Assembly (NCBI GenBank): GCA_024276425.1
Contig: JAJRXF010000049.1
Span: forward strand, 1-55,671
DNA: 55,671 bases
Direction: 5' to 3'
Origin: Actinomycetes bacterium
GTDB lineage: Bacteria > Actinomycetota > Acidimicrobiia > Acidimicrobiales > SZUA-35
Positions 43,069-51,907 of the stretch are shown in pieces. Below the pieces are notes generated by a model. That model was not told where the DNA came from, ran no database searches, and was given only the letters and a program-made list of their open reading frames with translations. Every line of letters begins with the position of its first letter. Within the stretch, counting starts at the first letter, position 1. Made by a program: the position numbers and the translations under genes.

Positions 43069-43277
43069 TAGAGACGGCGAATCTCGAGCACAGTGCTCTT
43101 CTTTTTGCCAGCATTGCGCCCAAGAACATAGATGATGAGAAGCAAGATGACCGCCACCGCCGAGCCACCAATAACGGCTTTCTTTTTCCCGTCTTCGGTG
43201 ACGGTGTCCACCTGTCCCTGGATGTCGCGGAACTTAGCCTCGATATCGGCCGGAGTGATGTTTGCAGTTTCGGTCAT
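43068..43277 (-). CDS. Small single-pass membrane protein, unknown function
   Basis: A 69-residue protein: an N-terminal helical soluble part (DIEAKFRDIQGQVDTVTEDGKKKA), one membrane helix (~35-50, VIGGSAVAVILLLIIYVLG) and a short basic tail. It overlaps the gene before it by four bases (ATGA) and the gene after it by one, so all three small genes are translated as a unit. No known family. Confidence 0.7.
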   Translation of the reverse strand: MTETANITPADIEAKFRDIQGQVDTVTEDGKKKAVIGGSAVAVILLLIIYVLGRNAGKKKSTVLEIRRL

Positions 43278-43591
43278 GACTTGACCCTCTTTCCTGCTCG
43301 ACTCATGAGATAGCCAACGATACCCATCAACACGAGGAGGGCCACAACTGAAAAGCCGTATGGGGCCAGTGATCCGAAGCTCCCACCCGAGAAACGTTCA
43401 ACTCCTTGGAAGAATCGAAGAACCCCAATGGCCAAGAACATGGCACTCAAGAAAATACATATCGCTCCGGGGACGCCGAACTGCAGATAGCGGCCAAGGG
43501 TCTTGAGGGGTTCGACCGTCTCCTGCTTGGCGTAGGTCACAAGCATCTGCTGCAGATCCTTCGCCTGATCGATTGGAGTTTCACTAGCCAC
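43274..43591 (-). CDS. Small membrane protein, unknown function
   Basis: About 105 residues with two membrane helices (PGAICIFLSAMFLAIGVLRFF and APYGFSVVALLVLMGIVGYLM) and an Arg/Lys end. The layout resembles small phage-holin-like or Acidimicrobiia-type membrane proteins, but I cannot assign it. I use the GTG at 43591 because GGAG lies five bases upstream; an ATG at 43615 is possible. It is the first gene of the run leading to ttuB-ttuA-trmI. Confidence 0.68.
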   Translation of the reverse strand: MASETPIDQAKDLQQMLVTYAKQETVEPLKTLGRYLQFGVPGAICIFLSAMFLAIGVLRFFQGVERFSGGSFGSLAPYGFSVVALLVLMGIVGYLMSRAGKRVKS

Positions 43592-43678
43592 TTCTGCTCC
43601 TTGGTGCCAGATCATTCACCCTGGCTCAGGACCGGGGCAGAATGTGTCGCTCAAACTGCGGATGAGTGTAGAACGAAG

Positions 43679-44335
43679 TCAACCCAAATCGAGTTGCATC
43701 TCGAACAACCTCCGCAAGTCTGATACTAGTGATCGCAGAAGGCAAAGGCGGTCATCAACGCCAGGAGATTCCAGAAGGCGCTGCTTGTCGTGTGCCTGAA
43801 GGGGCGCAGCGGCGCAAAGTTGGTAGGAGGCAATGGTCACATCATGGTCAGTCTCGGGCAATGGACCAAGAGACTGGCCCATCCGTTGGATAACATCATT
43901 TAGCCGGTCAAGTTCGGATCGAACGGCCGAGACCTGGTCGCTTAACACCGCTAGATTATTGGCTGTTGCACTCTCCTCGGGCCATGCTTGGACGGCGGCC
44001 CGAGGATAGGGATTGTCCGCCAGCCAGTCGCTAACCCGGAACCGCTCCTCCCCCACAATCAAGATCTGGCATGGCTCATTTGCGTGATTCTTGGCTGGAC
44101 GCATGTCGAGGATGCGAGCGGTCGGGCCGACGCTGGAACGTGCTTGGCCGTAATCGGGATCACTGGGGCCAACTTCGCTTCCTCGCCGAAGCAATACGAC
44201 GCCAAATCTGCCGTCGGCGCCGCCTATGTCGGAAAGGAGCGACAGGTAGCGTGGTTCGAAGACGTTGAGCGGAACAAGCATGGTGGGCAGTAGGACTGCA
44301 CTCAAGGGGAAGAGTCCCAACTCCTGAATGGTCAT
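43679..44335 (-). CDS. LON substrate-binding domain protein
   Basis: About 218 residues of the Lon N-terminal-domain family without the ATPase or protease parts. LGLFPLSAVLLPTMLVPLNVFEPRYLSLLSDI is the family's start, with FGVVLLRRGSEVG and IVGEERFRVSDW as later landmarks, and a helical C-terminal third. Function of stand-alone LON domains is not settled. I start at ATG 44335 (AAGGG nine bases upstream); a GTG at 44356 would overlap the DacB gene by four bases. Confidence 0.82.
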   Translation of the reverse strand: MTIQELGLFPLSAVLLPTMLVPLNVFEPRYLSLLSDIGGADGRFGVVLLRRGSEVGPSDPDYGQARSSVGPTARILDMRPAKNHANEPCQILIVGEERFRVSDWLADNPYPRAAVQAWPEESATANNLAVLSDQVSAVRSELDRLNDVIQRMGQSLGPLPETDHDVTIASYQLCAAAPLQAHDKQRLLESPGVDDRLCLLRSLVSDLRRLFEMQLDLG

Positions 44336-44352
44336 CTCTGCGGGCCCTTCGT

Positions 44353-45867
44353 TCACCCCTCTGGAGGTTCCACGCTTGGTAGCGGAGTCGGATTGGCCAT
44401 GACTGGCTCGGGGTCAAGGTCCGCAATGGTTGGACCAACCGGATAGGCAGCCAACTGTTCGATGAAGGGCCGTTGTAGATCCTTGAGACTGACCGAGATG
44501 CCTGCTTCACGTCCATTGACCACGTAACTGAAGATAATTGTCGTTCCTGGCTCCGATATGGATTCGACGTAGCCAGAGAGGGCAGAGACGTCATTGAGCG
44601 TCCCGGTCTTGGCAAAGATCTGCCCTGCCGCAGGGCTGTCCTCATAGCGGGTGAGCAAGCTACCGCGCTCGCCCCCGATGCTCAGCGAACGGGCAAAGTC
44701 TGAATCGGGCTCAGCCTTGTCCAACACCTCAGCCAAGAGAGTACAAGTGAGGAGATCTTGTTCGGGGATACCGTCGGAATCGAGATCCACACCGTCCGCC
44801 AATCCTGATCCGTCCAGAACGCTCAAACCAGCTACGGTAAACCCCTCCGCTTGCAGAGTATCGAACACGGCCTGGGCCCCGGCCTTCGTTGTTCCAACCC
44901 CCGCGACTTGTAGCCCGAGATGCTTGAGCACAATTTCCGCGCCGAAATTGCTGCTGTAAGAATTGATGTGGGTGATGATGTCAAGGAGTGGGGGTGAGTT
45001 CACAGCTGCTATCACGAGGGCAGTGGCCGGGGTCAACCCGGCATCGGTACCCCCGATGGTCACTCCCCGCTCCCGCAACAAGGCGGCCAACTGATCGGCG
45101 GCATGAAGTGGGGGATTGTCGGTTTGTTGGCGTTGAGTTGCACTCACGTACTCTTGGGGCCAGCGGGTGTGTCCTTCGTTGACAGCCAAGGCAGATAGTG
45201 GGCCGGATTGCCTTTGGTCGATCAGACGCTGAGGCCAGGGGCCGGTGCGCACCGAGTCAAAGAGTGACTCATCACCGACGAGGCTTCCGGTGACTTGGGT
45301 CAGGCCGGTGGCAACAATGGCATCGGCTAAATCTTCCAATCGGGTGTGGGCTCGGCCGCTCGCCTCTGCGTACTGGGTCCACCAGTCGTCGGTGCTAAGG
45401 AAGGGGTCGCCACCACCAACCAAATACAGATTGCCATCCAGTACCCCTTGGCTTATGGCTACATCCGAACGCACCGAAGTGGTGAAGCGGTAGTCGGGCC
45501 CTAGGAGCTTCAGGGCAACATAGGTGGTGAGAAGTTTCTCGTTCGACGCCGGAACGAGAGGCGTTGTTTGAGAAACCTCAGCCAGTACCCGGTCATCAAC
45601 CTCGACAGTCAAACAGATCTGGTTTCCAGCTGACCCGTTGACCAATGCCGCGATTGCGGGCTGGAGATTGGCATCAATCACCGGCGCTCGCAACGTTTCG
45701 GGGATACGTCGAGCAGACAAAACAGGAGTGGCTAGCTCGTTGTCGTATCGGATTGGGTTCACCGACGCATTGTCGACATCAACAATGTCGGCGACCCGCC
45801 AGGCAACGACGGAAATGGTGATCAAGACAGCGAGCGGCAGCCAGCGTCGGAGAGAGCGAAAGTTCAT
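44353..45867 (-). CDS. dacB: D-alanyl-D-alanine carboxypeptidase/endopeptidase, PBP4 type (S13)
   Basis: About 504 residues of the class C penicillin-binding protein family, which trims or cuts peptidoglycan stem peptides outside the membrane. A single N-terminal hydrophobic helix (PLAVLITISVVAWRVAD) serves as signal anchor. The active-site motifs are all present: SxxK in VPASNEKLLTTY, SxN in SYSSNFGAE, KTG in IFAKTGTLNDVSAL. The ATG at 45867 places the signal at the N-terminus; TTG at 45900 is in frame. Confidence 0.88.
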   Translation of the reverse strand: MNFRSLRRWLPLAVLITISVVAWRVADIVDVDNASVNPIRYDNELATPVLSARRIPETLRAPVIDANLQPAIAALVNGSAGNQICLTVEVDDRVLAEVSQTTPLVPASNEKLLTTYVALKLLGPDYRFTTSVRSDVAISQGVLDGNLYLVGGGDPFLSTDDWWTQYAEASGRAHTRLEDLADAIVATGLTQVTGSLVGDESLFDSVRTGPWPQRLIDQRQSGPLSALAVNEGHTRWPQEYVSATQRQQTDNPPLHAADQLAALLRERGVTIGGTDAGLTPATALVIAAVNSPPLLDIITHINSYSSNFGAEIVLKHLGLQVAGVGTTKAGAQAVFDTLQAEGFTVAGLSVLDGSGLADGVDLDSDGIPEQDLLTCTLLAEVLDKAEPDSDFARSLSIGGERGSLLTRYEDSPAAGQIFAKTGTLNDVSALSGYVESISEPGTTIIFSYVVNGREAGISVSLKDLQRPFIEQLAAYPVGPTIADLDPEPVMANPTPLPSVEPPEG

Positions 45868-45936
45868 GGCCTGGTGAACGCTAGTCGCTGGTGCCCGCAA
45901 CGAGGTGACACCCAGGTATAGCCAACCAGTGATCTG

Positions 45937-48204
45937 CTAGTCGAATGAGGAGGCAGACCTCCGCAGTTGAAACTGCCGATAGTGCCAGAGGTGCTCCAAA
46001 GCCGTCACCGCACGATTGGCCGACGCGTAGCAGAGCCGACCGGTCTCTCGCACGGTTGCCGGTCCCGGGTTGGCTGGATCGGTTGTTGCCAGCTCGGTGG
46101 CGGCCAGGATTGGTTTCCCCGTCTCCATGGAAATGTCGGCCGCGGCCTGGGCAAAGCGGCGATCTTGGCGCTGGTGATAGTTCACGATTCGTTCCAGCCC
46201 ATGATCGGGGTAGAACCCGCTGTCGCGCATCATCTTTGCTTGGTTGGATTGGATACCGAGCCCAAGATAGATAATGGCATCCACCTCAGGATGGGAGGCA
46301 ACAAGACGAAGGACCTCAGGAATCGTGTCGCGAGTCTCACCGCCAGCGAGATCTACCGGGTTGCTGCGACTCCAACGGGGCGGCAGCTTGGTGTTGATGG
46401 CTTCCAGCAGATCGCTGGGCAAGGTAAGGAGTTCAAGATCGCTCTCATGAATGGCATCGGCGGTAACCACTCCCCAACCACCGGCCGTGGTCAGCACCAC
46501 GACACGATTCCCCGTCGGTACTGGCTGAGTGGCGAAGGTGGCGGCGGCCTCGAAACCCTCCTCCACCGTTGAGGCTCGGATAACCCCAGCCTGTCGCATT
46601 GCGCCGTCGAACACTCGGTCATCTGAAGCCAGACTGCCGGTGTGACTGGCGGCAGCCTTTGCCCCGCCAGCGGTGGCTCCGCCTTTGACAAGGACCAGTG
46701 GCTTGGTCTGGGCGACCCTACGCATTCGTTGGTAGAAGGCAGCCCCATCGGAAATTCCCTCGACATAGGAGAGTCCGACGGAGGTTGCTGGGTCCGAGCA
46801 GTAGAACTCCAGGAAATCCGGAACTGTTGTTGCCGCCGCATTACCTGCGCTCACTGCGCGACTGATGCCAACTCCCGTCTGGGTCGACCAGTTGAGGAAT
46901 GAAGAAACGAAGTTGCCGGACTGGCTGGCCACCCCAATGGAACCGGCTGGCGGGTATGGCGCCACGATCTGAGCGCAAAGCTGGGACGGCGTTGACACCA
47001 CGCCCTGACCATTTGGGCCAGCCAACAGAATTCCCTCCTCAGCGGCAACCGCTACCAACTCGGCCTGCGCCGCAATGCCCTCTGGACCAGACTCGCCGTA
47101 GCCCGCCGAGGTGACAAACGCGGCACGAATGCCCTTGGCGGCGCAGGCGCGGAGCACTCCGACATTGGCCTCTTTGGGGGTGCAGACGAAAACGAGGTCG
47201 ATTTCTCCGTCTGGAAGATCATCGATGGACCGCACGCACTTCACACCCAGAACTTCGGATCCATCGCGGTTGGTGGCAAAGACCTTGCCTTGATACCCCG
47301 ACGTAAGCAGGTTATGGAGGCTGACAAACCCAAACTTGCCTGGGTGGGTAGACGCGCCAGCAATCACCACACCTCGAGGATTGAACAGGGCATTGAACAG
47401 CTCGGCTGAGATAGGCTTGGATAGCTCGGAGCTTCTGGTCTGGACCGTGTTGTCGGGGTCCGCTGGCTCTACCTTCGCTGCCTCCAGATTGGCCGTCTCC
47501 ACCAGGGCGTCGACTGCAACGGGCCTTCCCTCGACTATGAGTACAGGGTTCAGGTCGATCGAGCGGATCCTGGGCTCGGCCATGAGGGAGTCGGACAACC
47601 CAACAAGAAGATCTGCCAAGGCCTCACGGTCAATGGCCGGTTCACCACGGAATGGTCCGATCAGCAGCTGGGTTCGGAGATCATCGATCATCTCGTTGGC
47701 ATCGACGGCTGTGATGGGGCAAAGACGAATAGAAACGTCGGCGATGGCCTCGGTCAACACTCCCCCGACGCCAAGAAGCACAGTTGGACCAAACTGGGGA
47801 TCGGTCGCGCACCCACAAATGAACTCCCGATTGGACTTAACCATTGGAGCAACAAGTACTGAAACCACGCCATCTTCGGGGCGGGCAGCGCCCAACAACT
47901 CTTCGACCGCTATCGACAGCGCCTCCGGGGTGGACAACCCAAGTTTGACTAAGCCGCGTTCGGTTTTGTGGGCAATGGTCTCGCCATTGAGCTTGGCCAC
48001 CACCGGGTAACTCATACCCATAGATCGGGCCGCGTCAACGGCATCGGGCCCGCTGTTGGCTGTGATCTCCGGCAGAAACGGGATGCCGTATTGAGTGAGA
48101 AGCAGCTTGGAAGCCTGCTCGGACAATGTAATGAGATGCGAGTTAGTCGATTCGGGGCCTCGTGAGTCCGCGGGATCAGCAGAGGAGGATTTGGGCTGTG
48201 ACAT
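45937..48204 (-). CDS. NDP-forming acyl-CoA synthetase with ATP-grasp domain first
   Basis: A 755-residue protein of the NDP-forming (acetate-CoA ligase, ADP-forming) family that interconverts acyl-CoA plus ADP and acid plus CoA plus ATP. Residues ~25-245 are the ATP-grasp (beta-type) domain (YPVVAKLNGETIAHKTERGLVKLGL). From ~275 comes the CoA-binding domain (NPRGVVIAGASTHPGKFG), then the succinyl-CoA ligase-like part with the phosphohistidine loop ASHTGSLASDD, His521. Many fused relatives have the alpha-type part first and ATP-grasp last, so the order is reversed here. Substrate unknown. Confidence 0.85.
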   Translation of the reverse strand: MSQPKSSSADPADSRGPESTNSHLITLSEQASKLLLTQYGIPFLPEITANSGPDAVDAARSMGMSYPVVAKLNGETIAHKTERGLVKLGLSTPEALSIAVEELLGAARPEDGVVSVLVAPMVKSNREFICGCATDPQFGPTVLLGVGGVLTEAIADVSIRLCPITAVDANEMIDDLRTQLLIGPFRGEPAIDREALADLLVGLSDSLMAEPRIRSIDLNPVLIVEGRPVAVDALVETANLEAAKVEPADPDNTVQTRSSELSKPISAELFNALFNPRGVVIAGASTHPGKFGFVSLHNLLTSGYQGKVFATNRDGSEVLGVKCVRSIDDLPDGEIDLVFVCTPKEANVGVLRACAAKGIRAAFVTSAGYGESGPEGIAAQAELVAVAAEEGILLAGPNGQGVVSTPSQLCAQIVAPYPPAGSIGVASQSGNFVSSFLNWSTQTGVGISRAVSAGNAAATTVPDFLEFYCSDPATSVGLSYVEGISDGAAFYQRMRRVAQTKPLVLVKGGATAGGAKAAASHTGSLASDDRVFDGAMRQAGVIRASTVEEGFEAAATFATQPVPTGNRVVVLTTAGGWGVVTADAIHESDLELLTLPSDLLEAINTKLPPRWSRSNPVDLAGGETRDTIPEVLRLVASHPEVDAIIYLGLGIQSNQAKMMRDSGFYPDHGLERIVNYHQRQDRRFAQAAADISMETGKPILAATELATTDPANPGPATVRETGRLCYASANRAVTALEHLWHYRQFQLRRSASSFD

Positions 48205-48280
48205 GGCCGAAAGCTAGCTCAGCAGTAGGCGGAACCAGAAGTTGTGAGGTCGAAGCCGTCAGGACTACTAGCGTCAAGGC

Positions 48281-48685
48281 ATGAAAATTATCGCGGCCCT
48301 CTTTATGGAAGACATCGAACTTCGATCTGTTCCTGGCCCCTCGACCAGAATCGACCTCGGCGGCATCCAGTTCTCTGGTCCCGCTCCCGGGCCGGTGCCA
48401 GTCACGATTGGTCCCCACCTGGTCGTGCTGGTGTGGAATCCGCCAGACGCTAAGCCGGTTGGTGCCCTGACCGTCGTGTTTACCAACGAGGACCAGATGG
48501 CGGATGAGGGAGAGCCCTTGGCCCGCAACGTGCAACCGCTCGAGATCGAACCGGGGAAATTCAACTACCGATTGGTCCGGGCCGACATCTTGTTCGAGGA
48601 CTACAAGACTGTCCTGGCCCGATGCAGCATCGACGGCGGATCAGAACATGTTGTTCCCTACACCCTGCTTCCCCCCGTTGATTGA
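48281..48685 (+). CDS. Conserved-looking protein of unknown function
   Basis: A 134-residue soluble protein starting MKIIAALFMEDIELRSVPGPSTRIDL, predominantly beta-stranded and Pro-rich (FSGPAPGPVPVTIGPHLVVLVWNPP), with one Cys near the end. It fits no family I know. A FIST-domain gene overlaps its last ~38 bases in another frame, suggesting co-translation and a shared task. Confidence 0.6.
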   Translation: MKIIAALFMEDIELRSVPGPSTRIDLGGIQFSGPAPGPVPVTIGPHLVVLVWNPPDAKPVGALTVVFTNEDQMADEGEPLARNVQPLEIEPGKFNYRLVRADILFEDYKTVLARCSIDGGSEHVVPYTLLPPVD

Positions 48686-49805
48686 TCCAGATGAATACAC
48701 CTGCGCTGTCTCCCTGCACCCAGATCCTGCCGCTTGTCTCGGCGAAGTTCTGGGGGAAGTGACTGAGCGGGTTGGCCCAGCGCCCGGGCTTGCCATCGTG
48801 CTTACCAGCGGACCAGCTACGGACCATATGGATGAGATTGTTGATGCCATCCACAGCTTGCTTTGCCCCATTGTCCTGTTGTCCTCGCCCACCTCCCAGA
48901 TTTTCGCCGGGTTCGAACGACCTTCCTCCCGTTCGAATAACAGGAATGGAATCCTCGTCTGGGCGGGAAACCCGGGTGATGTTGAACCGGTGCGATATGA
49001 CCTGTCGATACCAGCCAAACCACAAGCACAGTCTCATCCGGACTCAACATTTCTGATTGGCTTCGGCTCCGGCGAGAGTTCGGAACTTTCCCGCCTGCTG
49101 CTGGGCGAAAATCTCAACTGGGTAATCGGACTCAACCAGACTCCGCTAGAGACTGGCAAGTTGTGGCTCGATAATCAGTCCTACCAATCAGGAATTGTAG
49201 GGTGTCGGATCCAGGCCGCCCCCAGGGTGGTCCTGTCCCATGGTTATGTCGCTGTTGGCGACCCGATGACCGTCACTGGTCTGCACAATGATCGGATTGT
49301 TACTCTTGCGGGCCAGCGGGCGAAAAGCCGGATGGACGAAGTCATCGCGCAGCTCACTCCGACAGAAAGGCGAGCCGCTGGGGTGGAGTTATGTCTCGGC
49401 GTGTTGGTTGATCAGATGCATGAGCGCTACCAGGCCAACGATTTCGTTCTCCGAACTCTTCAAGGTTCTACACAGGCCGGTGAGCTTGTTCTGGAACCAC
49501 TGAGGCCTGGAGGTGCCGCTTTACCCACAGAGACTCCCGTCGGTGAGGTCAACGTGGGCTCCGTCGTCCAGTTCCATGTCCCCTATCGGGGAAACATTGA
49601 GGCAGCCCAACCCAGTCGAAATCTGGCATCGGGCGAGGCCGGTCTGGTCATCTCCGCTGGTACCAACCGCATCAGTGACCTCGAATTCTTATCGGAGTTT
49701 GGAATGACAACTGTGGCCGGAGCGGTTTGTGATCGGGTGCTCGGCCAACAACACGGGCACCCAGTCGATCTCGCCGCCGGGGCAGCGGTCATGGTCTTTG
49801 GCTAA
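48648..49805 (+). CDS. FIST-domain protein (small-ligand sensing)
   Basis: About 385 residues matching the FIST N/C architecture. The N-terminal half has beta-alpha repeats (GLAIVLTSGPATDHMDEIVDAI, LLSSPTSQIFAGF). The C-terminal half has SGIVGCRIQAAPRVVLSHGYVAVGDPMTVTG, the usual FIST link, and ELVLEPLRPGG, VNVGSVVQFHVPY. FIST domains are proposed to bind small ligands such as amino acids, often in signalling proteins; no output domain is attached here. The start is uncertain: ATG 48648 or a TTG at 48678. A longer frame from 48504 overlaps the previous gene too far. Confidence 0.7.
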   Translation: MLFPTPCFPPLIDPDEYTCAVSLHPDPAACLGEVLGEVTERVGPAPGLAIVLTSGPATDHMDEIVDAIHSLLCPIVLLSSPTSQIFAGFERPSSRSNNRNGILVWAGNPGDVEPVRYDLSIPAKPQAQSHPDSTFLIGFGSGESSELSRLLLGENLNWVIGLNQTPLETGKLWLDNQSYQSGIVGCRIQAAPRVVLSHGYVAVGDPMTVTGLHNDRIVTLAGQRAKSRMDEVIAQLTPTERRAAGVELCLGVLVDQMHERYQANDFVLRTLQGSTQAGELVLEPLRPGGAALPTETPVGEVNVGSVVQFHVPYRGNIEAAQPSRNLASGEAGLVISAGTNRISDLEFLSEFGMTTVAGAVCDRVLGQQHGHPVDLAAGAAVMVFG

Positions 49806-49861
49806 TGCGCTAGCGTGAGCGAAGTTCCGGACCGACAAAAACTGAACACTGGAGTAACAAG

Positions 49862-51841
49862 GTGACTATGGACGTGAATGCCGATCTGGAGAAGCGTGCG
49901 GTTGATGTGATTCGAGCGTTGGCGATGGATGGCCCCCATGCCGCCAACTCCGGTCATCAAGGCACCGCAATGGCCCTCGCTCCCTTGGCCCATGTCCTGT
50001 ACACCAGGATTCTGCGTTATGACTCCTCGGATCCTCTTTGGGCCGATCGTGATCGACTGATTTTGTCAGCCGGGCATGCCTCCATCTTGCTTTACTCGAT
50101 GCTGTACCTCACTGGCTATGGCCTGACGCTAGACGATTTGCGCCAGTTCCGTCAGTGGGACTCGGCTACTCCGGGACACCCTGAGGTTGGGCACACCGCT
50201 GGGGTCGAGGTAACTACCGGACCATTGGCACAAGGGTTTGCCAACGCAGTTGGTATGGCATTGGCGGAGCGCAATCTGCGTGATCGTTTTGGTGAGGAGG
50301 TATGTGACCACCACATTTACACCATCCTGGGTGATGGTTGTATGGAAGAGGGACTGAGTCATGAGGCAGCATCACTTGCGGGGCATCAGGGCCTTGGGCG
50401 AGTGGTGGCTATCTACGACGACAACCACATCACCATCGATGGCAGGACCGAAATTTCCTTCTCCGACGACACCGCCGGTCGCTTTCGAGCATATGGCTGG
50501 GATGTAATCGAGTTGGGAGAGAAATCCGAGGACCTTGATGCCATTGAAGAGGCACTCCTTCGAGCTAAGAGCGTGGAGGACAAGCCGTCGCTCATCATCA
50601 TGCGCAGCCACATCGGCTTCCCCTCCCCCGACTTCACCGATACGCCCGCCGCCCACGGCAAACCCTTCACCGACGAAACCATTGCTGCCACAAAGAAGGT
50701 CATGGGTCTGCCCGAGGATGAGTCGTTTTGGGTTCCAGATGCCGTTCTGGCTCTCTATCGCGAGGCCGGTAGTCGTGGCGCCTCGACGCGAGCCGACTGG
50801 GCGGTCCGCCTGGCGGCCATATCCAACCGAACCGAGTGGGATGCGGCCTGGAACGGTACTGGAGTCCCAGGGTGGGACGATGTCCTGCCGACATTTGAGT
50901 CGGGTGAATCTATTGCCACTCGTAAGGCGTCTCAGGCATCATTGAGCGCGCTGGCTCCGGTGGTTCCGGGGCTGATTGGGGGTTCGGCTGACCTTACTGG
51001 GAACACGGGAACCAAGCTGGATGGTCTTGGAATCCAATCACCTTCAGAACCAGGCGGCCGACAGATCTATTTCGGAGTTCGTGAGCACGCCATGGCCGCC
51101 ACCATGGTTGGCATGGCTCTGCACGGCGGAGTGACCCCACTGGGTGGGACCTTCCTTGTTTTCGCCGACTACATGCGACCGGCGGTTCGCCTGGCGGCGT
51201 TGTCCCAAGCCAAGTGCATCTTTGTCTGGACCCACGACTCGGTGGGTGTTGGCGAGGATGGCCCAACTCATCAGCCGGTGGAGCAAGTCATGAGTTTGCG
51301 TGGCATTCCTGGTCTGCGAGTCATCCGGCCCGCTGATGCTCGAGAGGCCGCAGGAGCGTGGAAGGTCGCCATAGAGAGCGATGGCCCCACTGCTCTGATC
51401 ATGAGCCGCCAGGGACTTCCTGTCTTGGAGAACTCCAACATGTTGGCTGTGGCCAAGGGGGCCTACATTCTGGAAGACCCCGAAGGGGCGACGGTGGCCC
51501 TGGTGGGTACAGGTAGCGAGGTCAGCCTGTGTGTAGAGACCGCGGCGGCATTGGCCGACGAAGGCATCAAGGCCAGGGTGGTTTCCATGCCTTGTTGGGA
51601 GTCCTTTGAAGATCTTGAGGAGGCAGACCAGGAGGCAGTGCTTCCGGCATCGCTGCCGACTGTCTCGGTCGAGGCTGGCATCACACTTGGCTGGGATCGC
51701 CATGCAGATCTGCCGGTTGGAATTGATCGCTTCGGTGCGTCCGCACCCGGCGAGAAAGTTATGTCCGAACTGGGTATGAACGTCAGCAACATTGTGGCGG
51801 CCGTCAACGAACTGCTCTCGATAGTTGCCAACAAGGGGTAG
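49862..51841 (+). CDS. tkt: Transketolase
   Basis: A 659-residue transketolase, a thiamine-diphosphate enzyme moving two-carbon units in the pentose phosphate pathway. The ThDP motif GDGCMEEGLSHEAASLAGHQGLGRVVAIYDDN is near 160-190; LILSAGHASILLYSMLY and GHPEVGHTAGVEVTTGPLAQG are substrate and cofactor contacts, and FGVREHAMAATMVGMALHGG holds the catalytic Glu of the pyrimidine domain. GGAG lies seven bases ahead of the GTG at 49862. Transaldolase follows 66 bases downstream. Confidence 0.94.
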   Translation: MTMDVNADLEKRAVDVIRALAMDGPHAANSGHQGTAMALAPLAHVLYTRILRYDSSDPLWADRDRLILSAGHASILLYSMLYLTGYGLTLDDLRQFRQWDSATPGHPEVGHTAGVEVTTGPLAQGFANAVGMALAERNLRDRFGEEVCDHHIYTILGDGCMEEGLSHEAASLAGHQGLGRVVAIYDDNHITIDGRTEISFSDDTAGRFRAYGWDVIELGEKSEDLDAIEEALLRAKSVEDKPSLIIMRSHIGFPSPDFTDTPAAHGKPFTDETIAATKKVMGLPEDESFWVPDAVLALYREAGSRGASTRADWAVRLAAISNRTEWDAAWNGTGVPGWDDVLPTFESGESIATRKASQASLSALAPVVPGLIGGSADLTGNTGTKLDGLGIQSPSEPGGRQIYFGVREHAMAATMVGMALHGGVTPLGGTFLVFADYMRPAVRLAALSQAKCIFVWTHDSVGVGEDGPTHQPVEQVMSLRGIPGLRVIRPADAREAAGAWKVAIESDGPTALIMSRQGLPVLENSNMLAVAKGAYILEDPEGATVALVGTGSEVSLCVETAAALADEGIKARVVSMPCWESFEDLEEADQEAVLPASLPTVSVEAGITLGWDRHADLPVGIDRFGASAPGEKVMSELGMNVSNIVAAVNELLSIVANKG

Positions 51842-51907
51842 AGTCGCCGACCGCCCGTTCCGGTGGGCAGTACAGTCAACTCGTCCAGCATCAACTCGGA
51901 GAATCAC

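Noticed and set aside
44353-44356. Use of GTG 44356 as the start of the LON-domain gene because of its overlap with dacB.
   Set aside because: No properly spaced ribosome binding site; ATG 44335 has one and fits the family start, though the choice is not certain.
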